Below are positions 39,001-48,113 of a stretch of 64,000 nucleotides of DNA, in pieces. The number at the start of each line of letters is the position of its first letter. The stretch's first letter is position 1. Origin of the DNA: Aptenodytes patagonicus (taxonomy: Eukaryota; Chordata; Aves; Sphenisciformes; Spheniscidae). The notes under the pieces were generated by a model that ran no database searches, was not told the DNA's origin, and saw nothing but the letters and a program-made list of their open reading frames with translations. A program made the position numbers and the translations under genes. The stretch is from the NCBI RefSeq assembly GCF_965638725.1, contig NC_134961.1, forward strand, positions 2,914,001-2,978,000, written 5' to 3'.

Positions 39001-42000
39001 CATGCCACCAACCCCAAAACCAGGGAGTCTGCTTTTGGGCAGCATCTTGGACTCTCAAGTTACCCCGAGCCAGATGTGGAGCCACCTCTTCACCCCGGCT
39101 TGTTTGGTGCCACTTCGGGATGTGTGGTACGGCACGTCACGTCCCAGAAACCCAGCTTCCTGCAGGGCCGATGTGTGAAGGACGTGCCTCGACCACTGGT
39201 GTGATTGATTTCTGCTAATTCGTCTGAACTGTTCCTTTTTATTTCAAAATGTCTGGTTTCAGATAGTCCCCCTGAAGGAACATGACAGAGTATATATGCT
39301 TGTCCTGCACAAAGCTGGGTAAGGGAGGGCTTTGCTGCTTCACTGCTGATGCCTGCTGGGATCGGGCCAGCGCAGAGGTGTGCTCGGGTCCAAAACTGGA
39401 GCAGTAAAACTGCTGTAGAAGCAGAAGAGGTCTGCTGGCAGGAGGGAGGTGCATTTGCAGTGGGACAGGACCACAAGGAAGTGATGCCGTGGACTGGAGA
39501 CACAAGTGTAGAAGTGCTCCTGATGGTAGGGAAAGAGAATTGTTCCTAGTCCCAAGGGTGGGATTGAAGGCAGTGATGGGGATGTGTGGTGATGGGACCC
39601 TGCCGTTGGGACAACCCTTGAACAGACAGTGGGAGTAAGGAGCAGCTGGTGTGAGGCAGAACCACCACGTCCTCTTTGGGCCTCACCAGGGAGCCATGGG
39701 AGGCACAAACAAGAGGTAAGGCCATGAGCAGCCATCTCTCCACCTGAAGAAATGGGAGCAGCAGTGGTGGCAGCCACTTTTGTGTCTCCCCGCAGGTGAC
39801 CACAGTGACACCGCTAAGGGAGAACTTCTGCAGCAGCTCCTCGGCGCTGGTCCCTCCTGCCGTCCGCATCAGTGAGCTGTGCCTAGCTGGTGGCACTACC
39901 CCCTTCCGCTTCGTTGAGCTGGAGGGGAAGCCAGGCACCAGCCTGAGAGGGCTCAGTCTGGTCTTCTTGGGGAAGGAGGGCAAGGCGCATGCCAGTGTCC
40001 CACTGAGGGGCACCATCGGAGTCACGGGGCTCTTCATGTTTGCGCTGGACGGAGGGCATGGGCACGGTGAGGCTGATGGCACGGACCTGGCGTGTGGTCT
40101 GTCTTGAAACAAATGGGCAGGTGGTTGAGCGGCTTTGAGGAAAGGGATGGAGGAGGGAGCATGGCATGGGGAACAACTCTTCTCTTCCTTGCCTTTCCTG
40201 TCCTTTATTCCTGTTTTTTCTCTCTTTGTTCTGCCTGGGCTGTTCCGTCACACTCCAGCTGAGAAGGTGCTTAATCCTCCTCCACGCCTCTGCTGAGCTC
40301 CCCGTGCAGGGCAGAGGGACTGGGACGACTGAAAACTGCCAGTACCAAGACAAGGGGGCTTTCAGGAGAAGCAGGGTCCACCAGGACTGTCAGGTCGTTC
40401 ACTGATGCCATGTTCACTGATGCTCACTGAGCCCTGCAGTGCTGCTGCCTTCTCCTGGTCCTGAGGTGGTGTTTCCTCAGCACATTTGTTTATCTTGATT
40501 TATTTTTTGTTCACCTTAAATTCTGGCTGGGCTGCATGAAGAGGACTCTGCATCTCAGAGGAACCTTGATCTTTTTGGAAACCTGTGTTCCCAGCAAGCA
40601 GCTGCTTCTTTACAGCTTTACTTGGCCTCAGTCACCACCATTATTTTGTCTTCTGTTTCTGTTCTTGGAGTTCTCCTTGTTACCAGCTTGTACTGTCAGG
40701 CTCAAGGCTCAGCCTAACACTATCTAGATGTTCACCCCACTTATTCCCCTGGCATTTCCAGATGGCACAAACCTGACTTTCAAGGGCATCTCTGCTGCTA
40801 GTGAAGGCTCCAGTGCTATTGCTGTGTATAGCACCAGCTTGATTCCTGGTGGCACAAAGGCAACATCAGAGAACTTGGTGGATGCCTTGGTTTACACGTG
40901 TGAGCCCAGCACAGCTCGAGGACACTTGGACTTCCTTGGACCATCTTACGCTGTGCCCTGCAATGACAGCAGGTGAGGTCGCTTCTCTGGGAAAATGTCT
41001 TTGGGTTCCCCGCACCCAGACCCTCCAGCTGCAATGTCGCTGAACTTGCTGCCTTGTCCTGCGTCCTGTACGGCTGAATGCATTCACCGGCACTGTGATG
41101 AAAAACAGAGAGTTTGCACATTGCAATGGAAAATGTTTGCCTGCCCTTGGCATAGGGAATTGAACTTTGTTCCTCCGCTGCTCACTTAACTTGCTTCCCC
41201 CAAGGATATGTATGGCATCACATGAAGGAATGCAGCCTTTGCAGATAGCAGCTGTATAGGCTTATTTGCCAAACCTTTTCTTTAAAAAAAAACCCAAACA
41301 ACAAACCAAACAAAAAAGGATATCCCTGTGAGCAGCAGAACAAAACAAAACCCGACATCCCTTTTGCTCCTATGTAGACTCAACAACAAACGGGGCTGAG
41401 CCTTTCTCTTGGTGGGAATACTAGCAGAGTTCTTCCTCTCCACATGATCACCTCTGTTAATTAAATCTGTCCTCCTCAAGCCCTCTGCTCCCCTGTCCCA
41501 TCTGGTGTGACAGGAGGTTCTGTGTTTGTAGCCTCCCCTATGAGCATGCGTGCACAGAGCGCAGCCCCATGTGCACGGTTTTCCCGGGAAACGGAGATCT
41601 CCGGCTTCTGGCTGGCTGAAACTGTGCTGAAACCTCGCTGGAGTGGTTATTCACAAGATCAGGGCAGCATTTTGGTGGGAGAGCTCACGTGGGCTGACTC
41701 CAGGCAGCCTCTATCAGTCCAGCCCTGAACGACCGCATGCAGAAAAGCTGGTTCCTCACACCGTGACCAAGTTTCTAAGTCCTGGTGTGGGGAGGGAAGC
41801 AATAGGTTAGTGAAATGCAGAGGCAGATATTGTGTAGCTTGGAAAACTCCTTATCCTGGAGGACAAACTCTTAATTTTGGGACACTGGCTGTAATGAGGC
41901 ATCAATCTTACTCCTACAGAAGACAGTCAGACCAAATAGGTTTGCTCTGGCCAAGCCCAGGTCTTCTCCAACTGGTGGGGTTGGCTGGACCCATCTCTGA

Positions 42001-45000
42001 TGGCTCTGTGAAAGCTGATTTCAGCTCCAGCTCCAGCAAACTCTCCATCGTCCCCAGCAGCATCAGGAACTGGGGCCCGGGAGGGTTTTGTGATTGGAGG
42101 TGGGAAGAAAGGTGTGTGATGTGTTGATGAGCTCTGACTCCTCTTCTGGGGACAGGCCCGTGTCCCTGAGCCGTTGTGCCTGCGGCAATGCCAGCACAGA
42201 GCTGCAGTTTGCCATCTCGGACCCTACCCCTGGTCTGCAGAACAGCTGTCCCCAGGACGCCTTCGCGGTGGATTTCCACCTCTGCCTCCTGACACCCAGT
42301 GAGTGGAGCTGGGTGCCTCCACTGGTGCAGGGTGGGAGGGCTGGGCTGGGGGGGATGGGAGGCTGACCCCCAACTTCCCGTGGCATGGGAGGGGGATGCT
42401 GTCGGGGACCCTGCTGCCTCCCAGTCATGAAAGGGGATGTGCTGGGGGAGAGCTGGTACAGACACTCATGTATTGATGTGATTCCGCCATCCCAAGAGGG
42501 CAACCTCGCTCACAGCTTCAGCGTGTGCTTGTATGAAGGTGGCCACGTACTTCATTTGAGACCTCCCTGCTCAGGCAGGGCCGAGCCCCGCTCTTGGGAT
42601 TTCTTTCTACAGCGTTAGATTTGCAGCAATGGCAGGAAAGCCCCCCCCCCCCCCCCCCGATCTCTCATGATGGCAGGGGCATGGTCAGGGAAACTGCCAG
42701 CAAACCCTCCTGTCTCAGCCCATCCACGGGAACAAAGCGGTGTGGCTCAGTCCTGACTCTGGAGCCAGCAAGCAAAAGTGCAGTGGGGTCTCCAGTGCCT
42801 GCAAAGGCCATGCTTGGATCAGCTTGGGGCAGTCAAAATCTGGGTAAAATGAAATGGAGGTTTCTCCTCCTCCTCCAGCCTCCTGAGAGGGGCAGGCAGT
42901 GGACCTCTCCCTCCTCTCCCAGCACGAGAGACCACTCTGTACTGGCCCACGTGGAGGGACATGTGGGACATGCCTCTTCCCCACTCCCCTGGGAGGTTGG
43001 TGAAGGAGTGAAGCTGGCGTACATGGTCATAGAAGGGCAGAAGTGAAGACTCACCCTGCAGGAGAGGGGCAGAGGAGGATGGGATGCAGAGGAGGGTGGG
43101 ACGCAGGCTCTGGAGGAGCTTTGCTCCTGAGCTCAGGCATGAAGCCAAGTGTTTTGGAAGACGCATGCAGCTGGGAGCTTATTAACAACCCCGAACTGCA
43201 CACAGAAAACCAAGTCTCCTTTTCCTCTAGACTGTTCCATGTGGACCCTGCACCACAAGAAGATGCTGGAAAGTTTGGGAAGGGCCTTGGTGAGCTCCCT
43301 AGAGGAGAAGTGCTCCTGCGGCGTCTCTGAGCTCTACCTGCAAGGTTGGTGCCCCGCTGCGCTCACCCATTTTGCAGTGCCCTCCTCCCTCACCCGTCCA
43401 CAGCTGCTCGTCATCAGGACGGTCCCTTCTCAAGCCAAACTTGCAGGTTTGCACTCGAGTGAGGGGAACTGGAGGAGCAGTGGGATTTCAGCGAGGAGAG
43501 CAGGAGAGAGCCTGACGCGGGCTGGTTACTAGAGGAAGGGCAAGCTAGAGGGGCCGTGAGGAACGGGAGTCTCTGATGATGCCTCAAGATGTCTGCCAGA
43601 CAAACTGAATATCCTAAACCCGCAAAGCAAAAAGCCATTTGCACTCTAGAGGACTCTGGTTCTCTACTCTTTCTCTATCAGTCTCCTTCAATGTCCTATA
43701 CTTATTCAAAGTACCTGGACTTTTTAGTCACTTCTGGAAGTCTTAGGGGCCTACAGCTTTTGAGGGATGGGAAGAAATGTTTCCTATTTTTTTGGCTGGT
43801 TTTGTAAGGAAATGAAAGCTTCGCAGTCATGCTTTGTCTCCCTCACCCAAACACGCTTGACCCTTTGAACAATTTCAGACAATTCTTACCAACGGGTAGA
43901 GATCGTGAAGTTACGAAGTGTAGTACAAAGTATTCTGCTGGGTTGGGAGGACGACTCCAAGTCCCTTTTGTCACCAAAAGAAAGGTTGAGCGTGTGCTCA
44001 AGTTACCTGCAATACAGCATGGCGGCGTGATTTCAGAGAGGTGGCAAGAAGAGGGTGAACAGCATGGGAGCAGGAGGGTATTACTGGAGCAGGGCATGAA
44101 GTCATGGGAGCAATGTGTTCCGGAACAGCCGGAGGGTTTCCGACCATCCAAGACCAGCTGTTTTTTCTCTGCAGAGCTGAACCTGATGTGCGTGGGCTCC
44201 CTGGTGAAGGTCTGGGGCCAGATGTGGGCTCGGCAGCTGGAGCAGCAGCAGTCCATTGAGACCTGGCGCCAAGGCTTCCTGGCCAGCTCCCACCCCTTCT
44301 CTGTGGACGGGAGACTGCTGAAAACCAGTCCTGAGTGTGTCACCCCAAAAAATGCACTATCCGTGTCGCACAGCGGTGGTGAGTAGGAGGCAAAGCTAAG
44401 CACAGTGATCTGCTTCCAGCACAGCGAGTGGAGCTGGGGCCAGGGTCAGACCACGTCTCCACATGAGAGGGGCAATGCAGGGCAAGCCACCAGGGACCTC
44501 TGGTGATGCTTCCCAAATACAGCTGCCTTCTAGAAACTGTTGGGTCATAACGAGAGAGGTAACGACGGTCCGTTCCTCCGGTATGATGTGGTAGTCAGCC
44601 CTATCATGCCAATATCACTGGAAGTTTGGGTGTCTAAATCTTCTTGTGAGACTGAGCTTCACTGGGGAGCCCCTTGCTTTTGGAGCTGTTGGACACACAG
44701 CCCAGAAGCCCTGAAGCCCAATTGCTCGGAGCAGCACCCAGGCTGGAGCCAGCCAGAGCCGGCACACCGTAGGGGGTGCAGCCAGGAGAGGTAGAAGAGT
44801 GGCTCTCCAGATCAGGAGGCTGGGACAGCCCAATCTGTTGTTGCCCAGAGAAGTTGTGGATGCCCCATCATTGGAAGTGTTCAAGGTCAGGTTGGACGGG
44901 GCTTTGAGCAAACTCATCTAGTGAAAGATGTCCCTGCCCATGGCAGGGGGTTGGACTAGATGATCTTTAAAGGTCCCTTCCAACCCAACCCAACCCAACC

Positions 45001-46259
45001 CAGCCCAACCCAAAACCCAACCCATTCTGTGACTCTCTGATTCTGTGACCTCCTGGTGGCACCCTGTGCTGGGAAAGGTCATGGCAACAATGTTCTGTCT
45101 CTACCTTTGCACCCTCAGCTTCCTTCCGGGGCTGGGAAGTTGCCCTGTTTGTCGTGGGATCTCTTCTGCTCATGTTCTTGTTGGTCAGCCTGGCATTTTA
45201 CTTCATCAAAAGGTGAGAAACCACCTTCCCATCTGCCTTGCATCTCTCACCTTCTCTTTCCCTAGTGCTTCCTCTCTAACTGCTGAGCAGGGACCTGCTC
45301 CTTCACTCGGGTGAACACCTACATTCAGATGCTGCATCCAAACAAACACTTCAGTATGTTGCTCCTAATTTTTGCAGCAAAGCCCCTTTGCTTTTGATGT
45401 GGCAGACTGCAGGTTCCGCAGGAGGTTAAGGTACCCACCAATAAAACCAGGGATAATGCTAGGCGTGTCAGCGGGCACAGTGTAAAGGCCATCAATCTTA
45501 CTTACAACATGCTGTGGTGGGACCACAGAAAGCTGAAGGCTCGTGGCACGCACGGGGCAGTGAGAGATGATGCTTTGGCCACAGGGAAGAGCTCTTCCTT
45601 AGAGTGGGGTGGAAGCAACGGACAGTTTAGGATTACCTTGATGGGAAACAGCTTCCACATTATAACATGACACCACTTTAAATAATTACTTGGCGTTCCC
45701 TAACGTTGTCAGCAGGCAAACAGCAGCTTAACACTCAGGCTGTATGTTTGTCTGAAATAAATATTACAGTGGAGGTGTTATTTAACCAGCCCAGGAGATT
45801 TATTTCCATGGATTTTTACTGATCTTTCACCATTGGAGAGGGGGCTGATGTGTAAGTGTTAGAAATGAGGAAAGTTCTTAAAACACATTTGGGGAATAGA
45901 AAACTCAGTGTGTATTTTTTAAAGGAATTTAAAAAATACCGTAAGTCAGGTTTAGGGATTCTCTTTTAGAAACCAGGGTGGTTTTAAGTTGATGTACCTG
46001 TGCCAGGTGATGGCAGGCGTTCTGCTCCTGTTTTTCCCCAAAACATTAACAGAGACCTTAGTAAACTCTGTGCCTGCTGCAGGCTGGTCATCCAGCCTCT
46101 TCATTTTGAGTGCAAAGCTGAGATGCAGATTAGCTGCCTTGTGCAAAAGAGCAGAGCGACTGATCTTGCATTTTTCTTTGTCTGTTGCTTTTCAGACATC
46201 CCCAAAATTACACCAACATTGAAATGAATGACCGCGGGGAGATTGCAGAAGACTTCTAA
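29178..46259 (+). CDS. Type I membrane protein with four LTD-like ectodomain modules (13 coding exons, 1067 aa)
   Basis: Thirteen exons, all with GT-AG borders and matching phases, give a 1067-residue protein. Residues 1-22 are a signal peptide (likely cut VAA|Q). Four modules follow, about 37-205, 217-392, 530-713 and 721-890. Each carries the lamin-tail-domain pattern of an I(N/S)E start, a later FVEL/YIEL-type strand, an A(I/V)A(L/V)Y strand, a (L)(V/L)DA(L/F/V)V strand and an end near TPG..N.C. Each pair of modules is followed by a cysteine-rich, helix-prone segment with the shared motif CSCGVS (about 416-515 and 910-1015). Residues 1023-1045 are a transmembrane helix and 1047-1067 a short tail with a YTNI motif. 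About ten N-glycosylation sequons lie on the outer side. The family's function is unknown to me; recognition, adhesion or receptor roles are guesses. The start has a strong Kozak context. Confidence 0.9.
30345..30620 (+). mobile_element. Old, diverged CR1 LINE fragment
   Basis: The phrases AAAAAGGATATATTAGAATTGGAGACATTCAGAGAAGGTC and, later, GTACAAGAACTAAAGGGCATC match the layout of old CR1 open-reading-frame ends in archosaurs and turtles. It is in sense orientation within intron 1 of the LTD gene and full of changes. Identification is by pattern only. Confidence 0.55.
31786..32996 (-). mobile_element. CR1 LINE, 5'-truncated, antisense in intron 1 of the LTD gene
   Basis: About 1.2 kb reads on the minus strand as the end of a CR1 reverse-transcriptase frame plus the 3' UTR. 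Translated pieces show the palm motif [11 protein letters not shown] and a diverged SGVPSG motif around 32977-32690, then the C-terminal part of the frame around 32614-32168. The frame is broken by shifts, so the copy is dead. The 3' end (low coordinate) has the usual GGTTGGA/ATCCTATGATTC-like terminus. The 5' truncation at about 32996 is typical of LINE insertion. Confidence 0.9.
33355..33392. repeat. (TG)n microsatellite
   Basis: A run of about 38 bases of TG dinucleotides is interrupted by TATATA, within intron 1 of the LTD gene. Confidence 0.85.
33901..34117 (+). CDS. LTD gene coding exon 2: middle of LTD2
   Basis: The exon encodes residues 291-362 between TGGTGTGCAG and AAGCG|GTGAGA. 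Phase 1 in, phase 2 out. It carries [11 protein letters not shown] and [10 protein letters not shown], the same two strands seen in the other three modules, and TLTPGRPAY. Sequons NAT and NSS are present. The counterpart in the second half of the gene is exon 8 (40762-40972), with identical phases. Confidence 0.9.
35632..35789 (+). CDS. LTD gene coding exon 3: end of LTD2
   Basis: The exon encodes residues 363-415 between TCTCTTGTAG and GCAG|GTGGGT. Phase 2 in, phase 1 out. It contains a cysteine cluster (SQCNCCSV) and the module-ending PTPGKFNDC. The counterpart is exon 9 (42156-42298). Confidence 0.9.
36140..36241 (+). CDS. LTD gene coding exon 4: first helical Cys-rich segment
   Basis: The exon encodes residues 416-449 between TTTGTTTCCTAG and AAAG|GTGAGC. 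It is phase 1 at both ends. It starts DCQEW, has a predicted amphipathic helix and the motif CSCGVSAAY. The counterpart is exon 10 (43231-43344) with CSCGVSELY. Confidence 0.88.
36640..37206 (-). mobile_element. Second solo LTR of the same ERVL-like family, in intron 4 of the LTD gene
   Basis: This is a 567-bp element closely similar throughout to the LTR at 24169-24700 and in the same orientation, so antisense to the host gene. A perfect 5-bp target duplication GTTGC flanks it (36635-36639 and 37207-37211). The terminal dinucleotide next to the right duplication is GA instead of CA, a single change. It has about 20 extra bases near 36980-37000 relative to copy 1. No internal region is present. 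Confidence 0.9.
37610..37807 (+). CDS. LTD gene coding exon 5: second helical Cys-rich segment
   Basis: The exon encodes residues 450-515 between TGCCTCTGCAG and CCAG|GTACCA, phase 1 at both ends. It is Leu-rich and helical ([20 protein letters not shown]), with cysteines near both ends and an NIT sequon. It ends the first half of the ectodomain. The counterpart is exon 11 (44175-44378). Confidence 0.88.
38198..38754 (+). CDS. LTD gene coding exon 6: LTD3
   Basis: The exon encodes residues 516-701 between TTGCCTTCCAAG and TTCCAG|GTGGGT, phase 1 in, phase 0 out. It starts the second half. [43 protein letters not shown] and DESLSRC match LTD1 step by step. The donor falls at FQ|V, and LTD1 has the same FQV without an intron. 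Confidence 0.9.
39796..40066 (+). CDS. LTD gene coding exon 7: end of LTD3 and first half of LTD4
   Basis: The exon encodes residues 702-791 between GTCTCCCCGCAG and CACG|GTGAGG, phase 0 in, phase 1 out. It completes LTD3 (LRENFC) and begins LTD4 with [11 protein letters not shown] and FRFVELEG. It matches the second part of exon 1. Confidence 0.9.
40762..40972 (+). CDS. LTD gene coding exon 8: middle of LTD4
   Basis: The exon encodes residues 792-861 between GGCATTTCCAG and CAGCAG|GTGAGG, phase 1 in, phase 2 out. It carries [11 protein letters not shown] and [10 protein letters not shown] plus NLT and NDS sequons. It is homologous to exon 2. Confidence 0.9.
42156..42298 (+). CDS. LTD gene coding exon 9: end of LTD4
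   Basis: The exon encodes residues 862-909 between TCTGGGGACAG and CCCA|GTGAGT, phase 2 in, phase 1 out. SLSRCACG and [10 protein letters not shown] match exon 3 (PTPGKFNDC) and the LTD1 ending. Confidence 0.9.
42641..42658. repeat. Poly-C tract
   Basis: Eighteen consecutive C bases lie in intron 9 of the LTD gene. Its length is likely to vary and to be error-prone in sequencing. Confidence 0.9.
43231..43344 (+). CDS. LTD gene coding exon 10: third helical Cys-rich segment
   Basis: The exon encodes residues 910-947 between TTTTCCTCTAG and CAAG|GTTGGT, phase 1 at both ends. The donor is weaker than the others. It has an NCS sequon, a helix and [11 protein letters not shown], homologous to exon 4. 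Confidence 0.88.
44175..44378 (+). CDS. LTD gene coding exon 11: fourth helical segment, juxtamembrane
   Basis: The exon encodes residues 948-1015 between TTTTCTCTGCAG and GGTG|GTGAGT, phase 1 at both ends. It is a Trp- and Gln-rich helix ([19 protein letters not shown]) followed by SPEC and a Ser/Thr-containing stalk before the membrane. It is homologous to exon 5, though more diverged. Confidence 0.88.
44815..45049 (+). mobile_element. CR1 LINE 3' end in intron 11 of the LTD gene
   Basis: The typical CR1 ending is present: GCCCAGAGAAGTTGTGGATG, GGTTGGACGGGGCTTTGAGC, CCATGGCAGGGGGTTGGAC, GATGATCTTTAAAGGTCCC. The usual CCAACCCAA terminus has expanded into a (CCAAC)n microsatellite at about 44980-45015, followed by TTCTGTGACTCTCTGATTC. 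Confidence 0.88.
45119..45212 (+). CDS. LTD gene coding exon 12: transmembrane helix
   Basis: The exon encodes residues 1016-1046 between TGCACCCTCAG and AAAAG|GTGAGA, phase 1 in, phase 2 out. [20 protein letters not shown] is a clear membrane-spanning helix followed by the stop-transfer residues KR. Reading through the donor gives an immediate TGA, so intron retention would produce a tail-less protein. Confidence 0.92.
45756..45761 (+). promoter_or_regulatory. Intronic AATAAA in intron 12 of the LTD gene
   Basis: A canonical poly(A) hexamer lies 544 bases past exon 12, followed by GT-rich sequence (CAGTGGAGGTGTT). If used, it would end a transcript just after the transmembrane exon. Its use is unproven. 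Confidence 0.25.
46196..46259 (+). CDS. LTD gene coding exon 13: cytoplasmic tail and stop
   Basis: The exon encodes residues 1047-1067 after TTTGTCTGTTGCTTTTCAG, phase 2 in, ending at TAA 46257-46259. The tail has YTNI (a Y-x-x-hydrophobic sorting-type motif, residues 1052-1055) and an acidic end. Confidence 0.9.
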
Positions 46260-47080
46260 TGCTCCCAGGCACAGCTGCAGCGACGGGGTCTACAGCACTG
46301 GGGTTAGGCATGTGTCTCTGCGGGGGGCAGACTGGTTGTCCAGCTCCCCTGTCCACCGGGGTTGCTGCAAGGACCTGCAAAATGCCCAGGTGTATACATA
46401 CATATATATATGTGTGTGTGCATACAGCTCTGTGTGTATGTACATATGTGTGTGTGTATACAAATACCTGAATTATTTTTACACTTCTAAATTTTTACCT
46501 CAGACTAAAGGAATTCAAAGAAACAGGCTGGGGACTTCTTCTTCTAGGCAAAGTTTGTGCTAAGTGTGGTGACCAGAAAGAAAGAAGCCTGCTTGGCTGA
46601 TGTAGAGGAAGGACATACTCTGTCTCCTCTCGAGATTCACTGCTGGGTGATGAACCAAGCCACCCCCCGGCAGACCTTTCCACCTGGCAGGCAAGTCCAG
46701 TTTCTAGTCCCTCTGGACTCCACTGATGCAGTGAAAGTACATCAGCCTCCCTTGAGCCCTTCTTGCCCGGGCAAGGGGGTTCTCAGCATCCTGCCACTCT
46801 CTGCTTGAGCAGCTCTGCACCACCAGCAGCCTGCAGCGGGGAGAGCCCTTGCTGCTGTAGACCACAACCAGGAGGACGTTCTGCCCAGAAAAAGGGTTTA
46901 GAGGCGAGATGAATACCCAGCCCATGCCCAGGTGCAACTCTTACTCATATGGTCCTGCCCGTATCCTGGCCAGACAGTGGGCAGGAGCAGTGCCAGACTC
47001 CAGATCTGCTGAGAATTTGGGGTGAGGAGGGTGACCTAGGTGGAATCTGCTCAGTAAAAGATTGTTTCCTACACAAGTGT
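46260..47080 (+). other. Probable 3' UTR of the LTD gene
   Basis: There is no AATAAA in this stretch. A variant signal AGTAAA at 47053-47058 followed by GT-rich sequence (AAGTGTGATA) suggests cleavage near 47075. A TA/TG microsatellite lies at about 46397-46470. Confidence 0.4.
46397..46470. repeat. (TA/TG/CATA)n microsatellite
   Basis: Mixed TATACA and TGTG runs lie in the probable 3' UTR of the LTD gene. Confidence 0.8.
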
Positions 47081-47279
47081 GATATATCCCTAACAGTGTG
47101 GCAGCTGATGCCAGGCCTCCAGTAGCATCCTTCGTGTGTGGAGTGGTGGTCTCACCTCACGGGTTTGAGCACCCTGCGCAGCTCCACGCATGGTGGCAGC
47201 ACCCAAGACAGATCCAGCCTGCTCGCTGATGGGGCGAGGGGGAGGTAAAATGACAAAAGAGATGCCACACTGTTTCTGA

Positions 47280-47735
47280 ACCATGGTGTATATAGATTTT
47301 TACTGAACAAGGCTCTGCAGAGGGAGGGCAAGAAGTATTTCTGTGATTGATTGTCACGGCACTGATCCTCATGAGAGGAAGCCTCGCATTTTCTTTGAGA
47401 CCCACCTCCCTGCTGTGTCTCCCTTAGTTGCATCTTCTACTTGCAGGCAGCCTGCCTGTGCTGCTGAAGTCCTTGGGCCACCAGCCAGCTCCAGCGCCAG
47501 CCGGGATGGGCAGCATGGGAGAAGTGAGGCCTCAGCTTTCCATTGCCCTGTCTCTTGTGCCAGGCAGCCCCTTTCAGTCAACAGGGCTGAAAACATGAGG
47601 CACCAGTGACCTCCTCTGCTGGGTGTCCCACTTAATCCTTGGGCAGCTGCCACAGCCTCTGAGAGGTGGTTCTTTTTCACGGCTTCGTCCTGCCATCAGT
47701 GCAGCCCTGCTAGAGCACACTGGCATTGTGGGAGG
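47280..47735 (-). other. Probable 3' UTR of the HTH/coiled-coil gene
   Basis: Downstream of the TGA/TAA-type stop on the minus strand the first poly(A)-like hexamer is AGTAAA (minus strand, 47304-47299). The 3' end would therefore lie near 47280, about 200 bp from the predicted end of the convergent LTD gene. Confidence 0.35.
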
Positions 47736-48113
47736 TCAGATGAGCTCCATCTTGAACTGGCTGAAGTTTGGCACGGTGGGCGAGGGCTCGGCCATACTGC
47801 TGAAGGGGACACAGGGCTGGTTCGCTGGCACAGTGCCGTGGCTCACGGTGGAGCTGAGCTGCTGCAGTGTCATCAGCACCTCCTGCTGGAGCCGCTGCTG
47901 GTGCTCCTGCTGGCGCTCCAGGCGGCACTGCCTCTCCAGCACTGCGTGCAGGGCCTGGCTCAGCTTCTGGATCTCCGTCTGTACAGCATCCAGCTTTTCA
48001 GCAATGACATGGGAGCTGGGAGCAGGGGGAAGCACTGGTCCGCCCCAAGCAGGGTTTTGATTTCCAGGACTCGTGGGGTTCAGCAGGGCAGTCTGAGTGC
48101 TGGCGTCTTTGAC
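47736..48113 (-). CDS. HTH gene exon 3: coiled coil and C-terminus
   Basis: The exon encodes residues 197-321 and the stop. The acceptor on the minus strand is a pyrimidine-rich CTCCTACTACTCCAG in phase 0. A Gln/Glu/Leu-rich coiled coil (AEKLDAVQTEIQKLSQALHA and on) spans about 50 residues. The C-terminus ends in MELI. Confidence 0.8.
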   Translation of the reverse strand, partial: VKDASTQTALLNPTSPGNQNPAWGGPVLPPAPSSHVIAEKLDAVQTEIQKLSQALHAVLERQCRLERQQEHQQRLQQEVLMTLQQLSSTVSHGTVPANQPCVPFSSMAEPSPTVPNFSQFKMELI

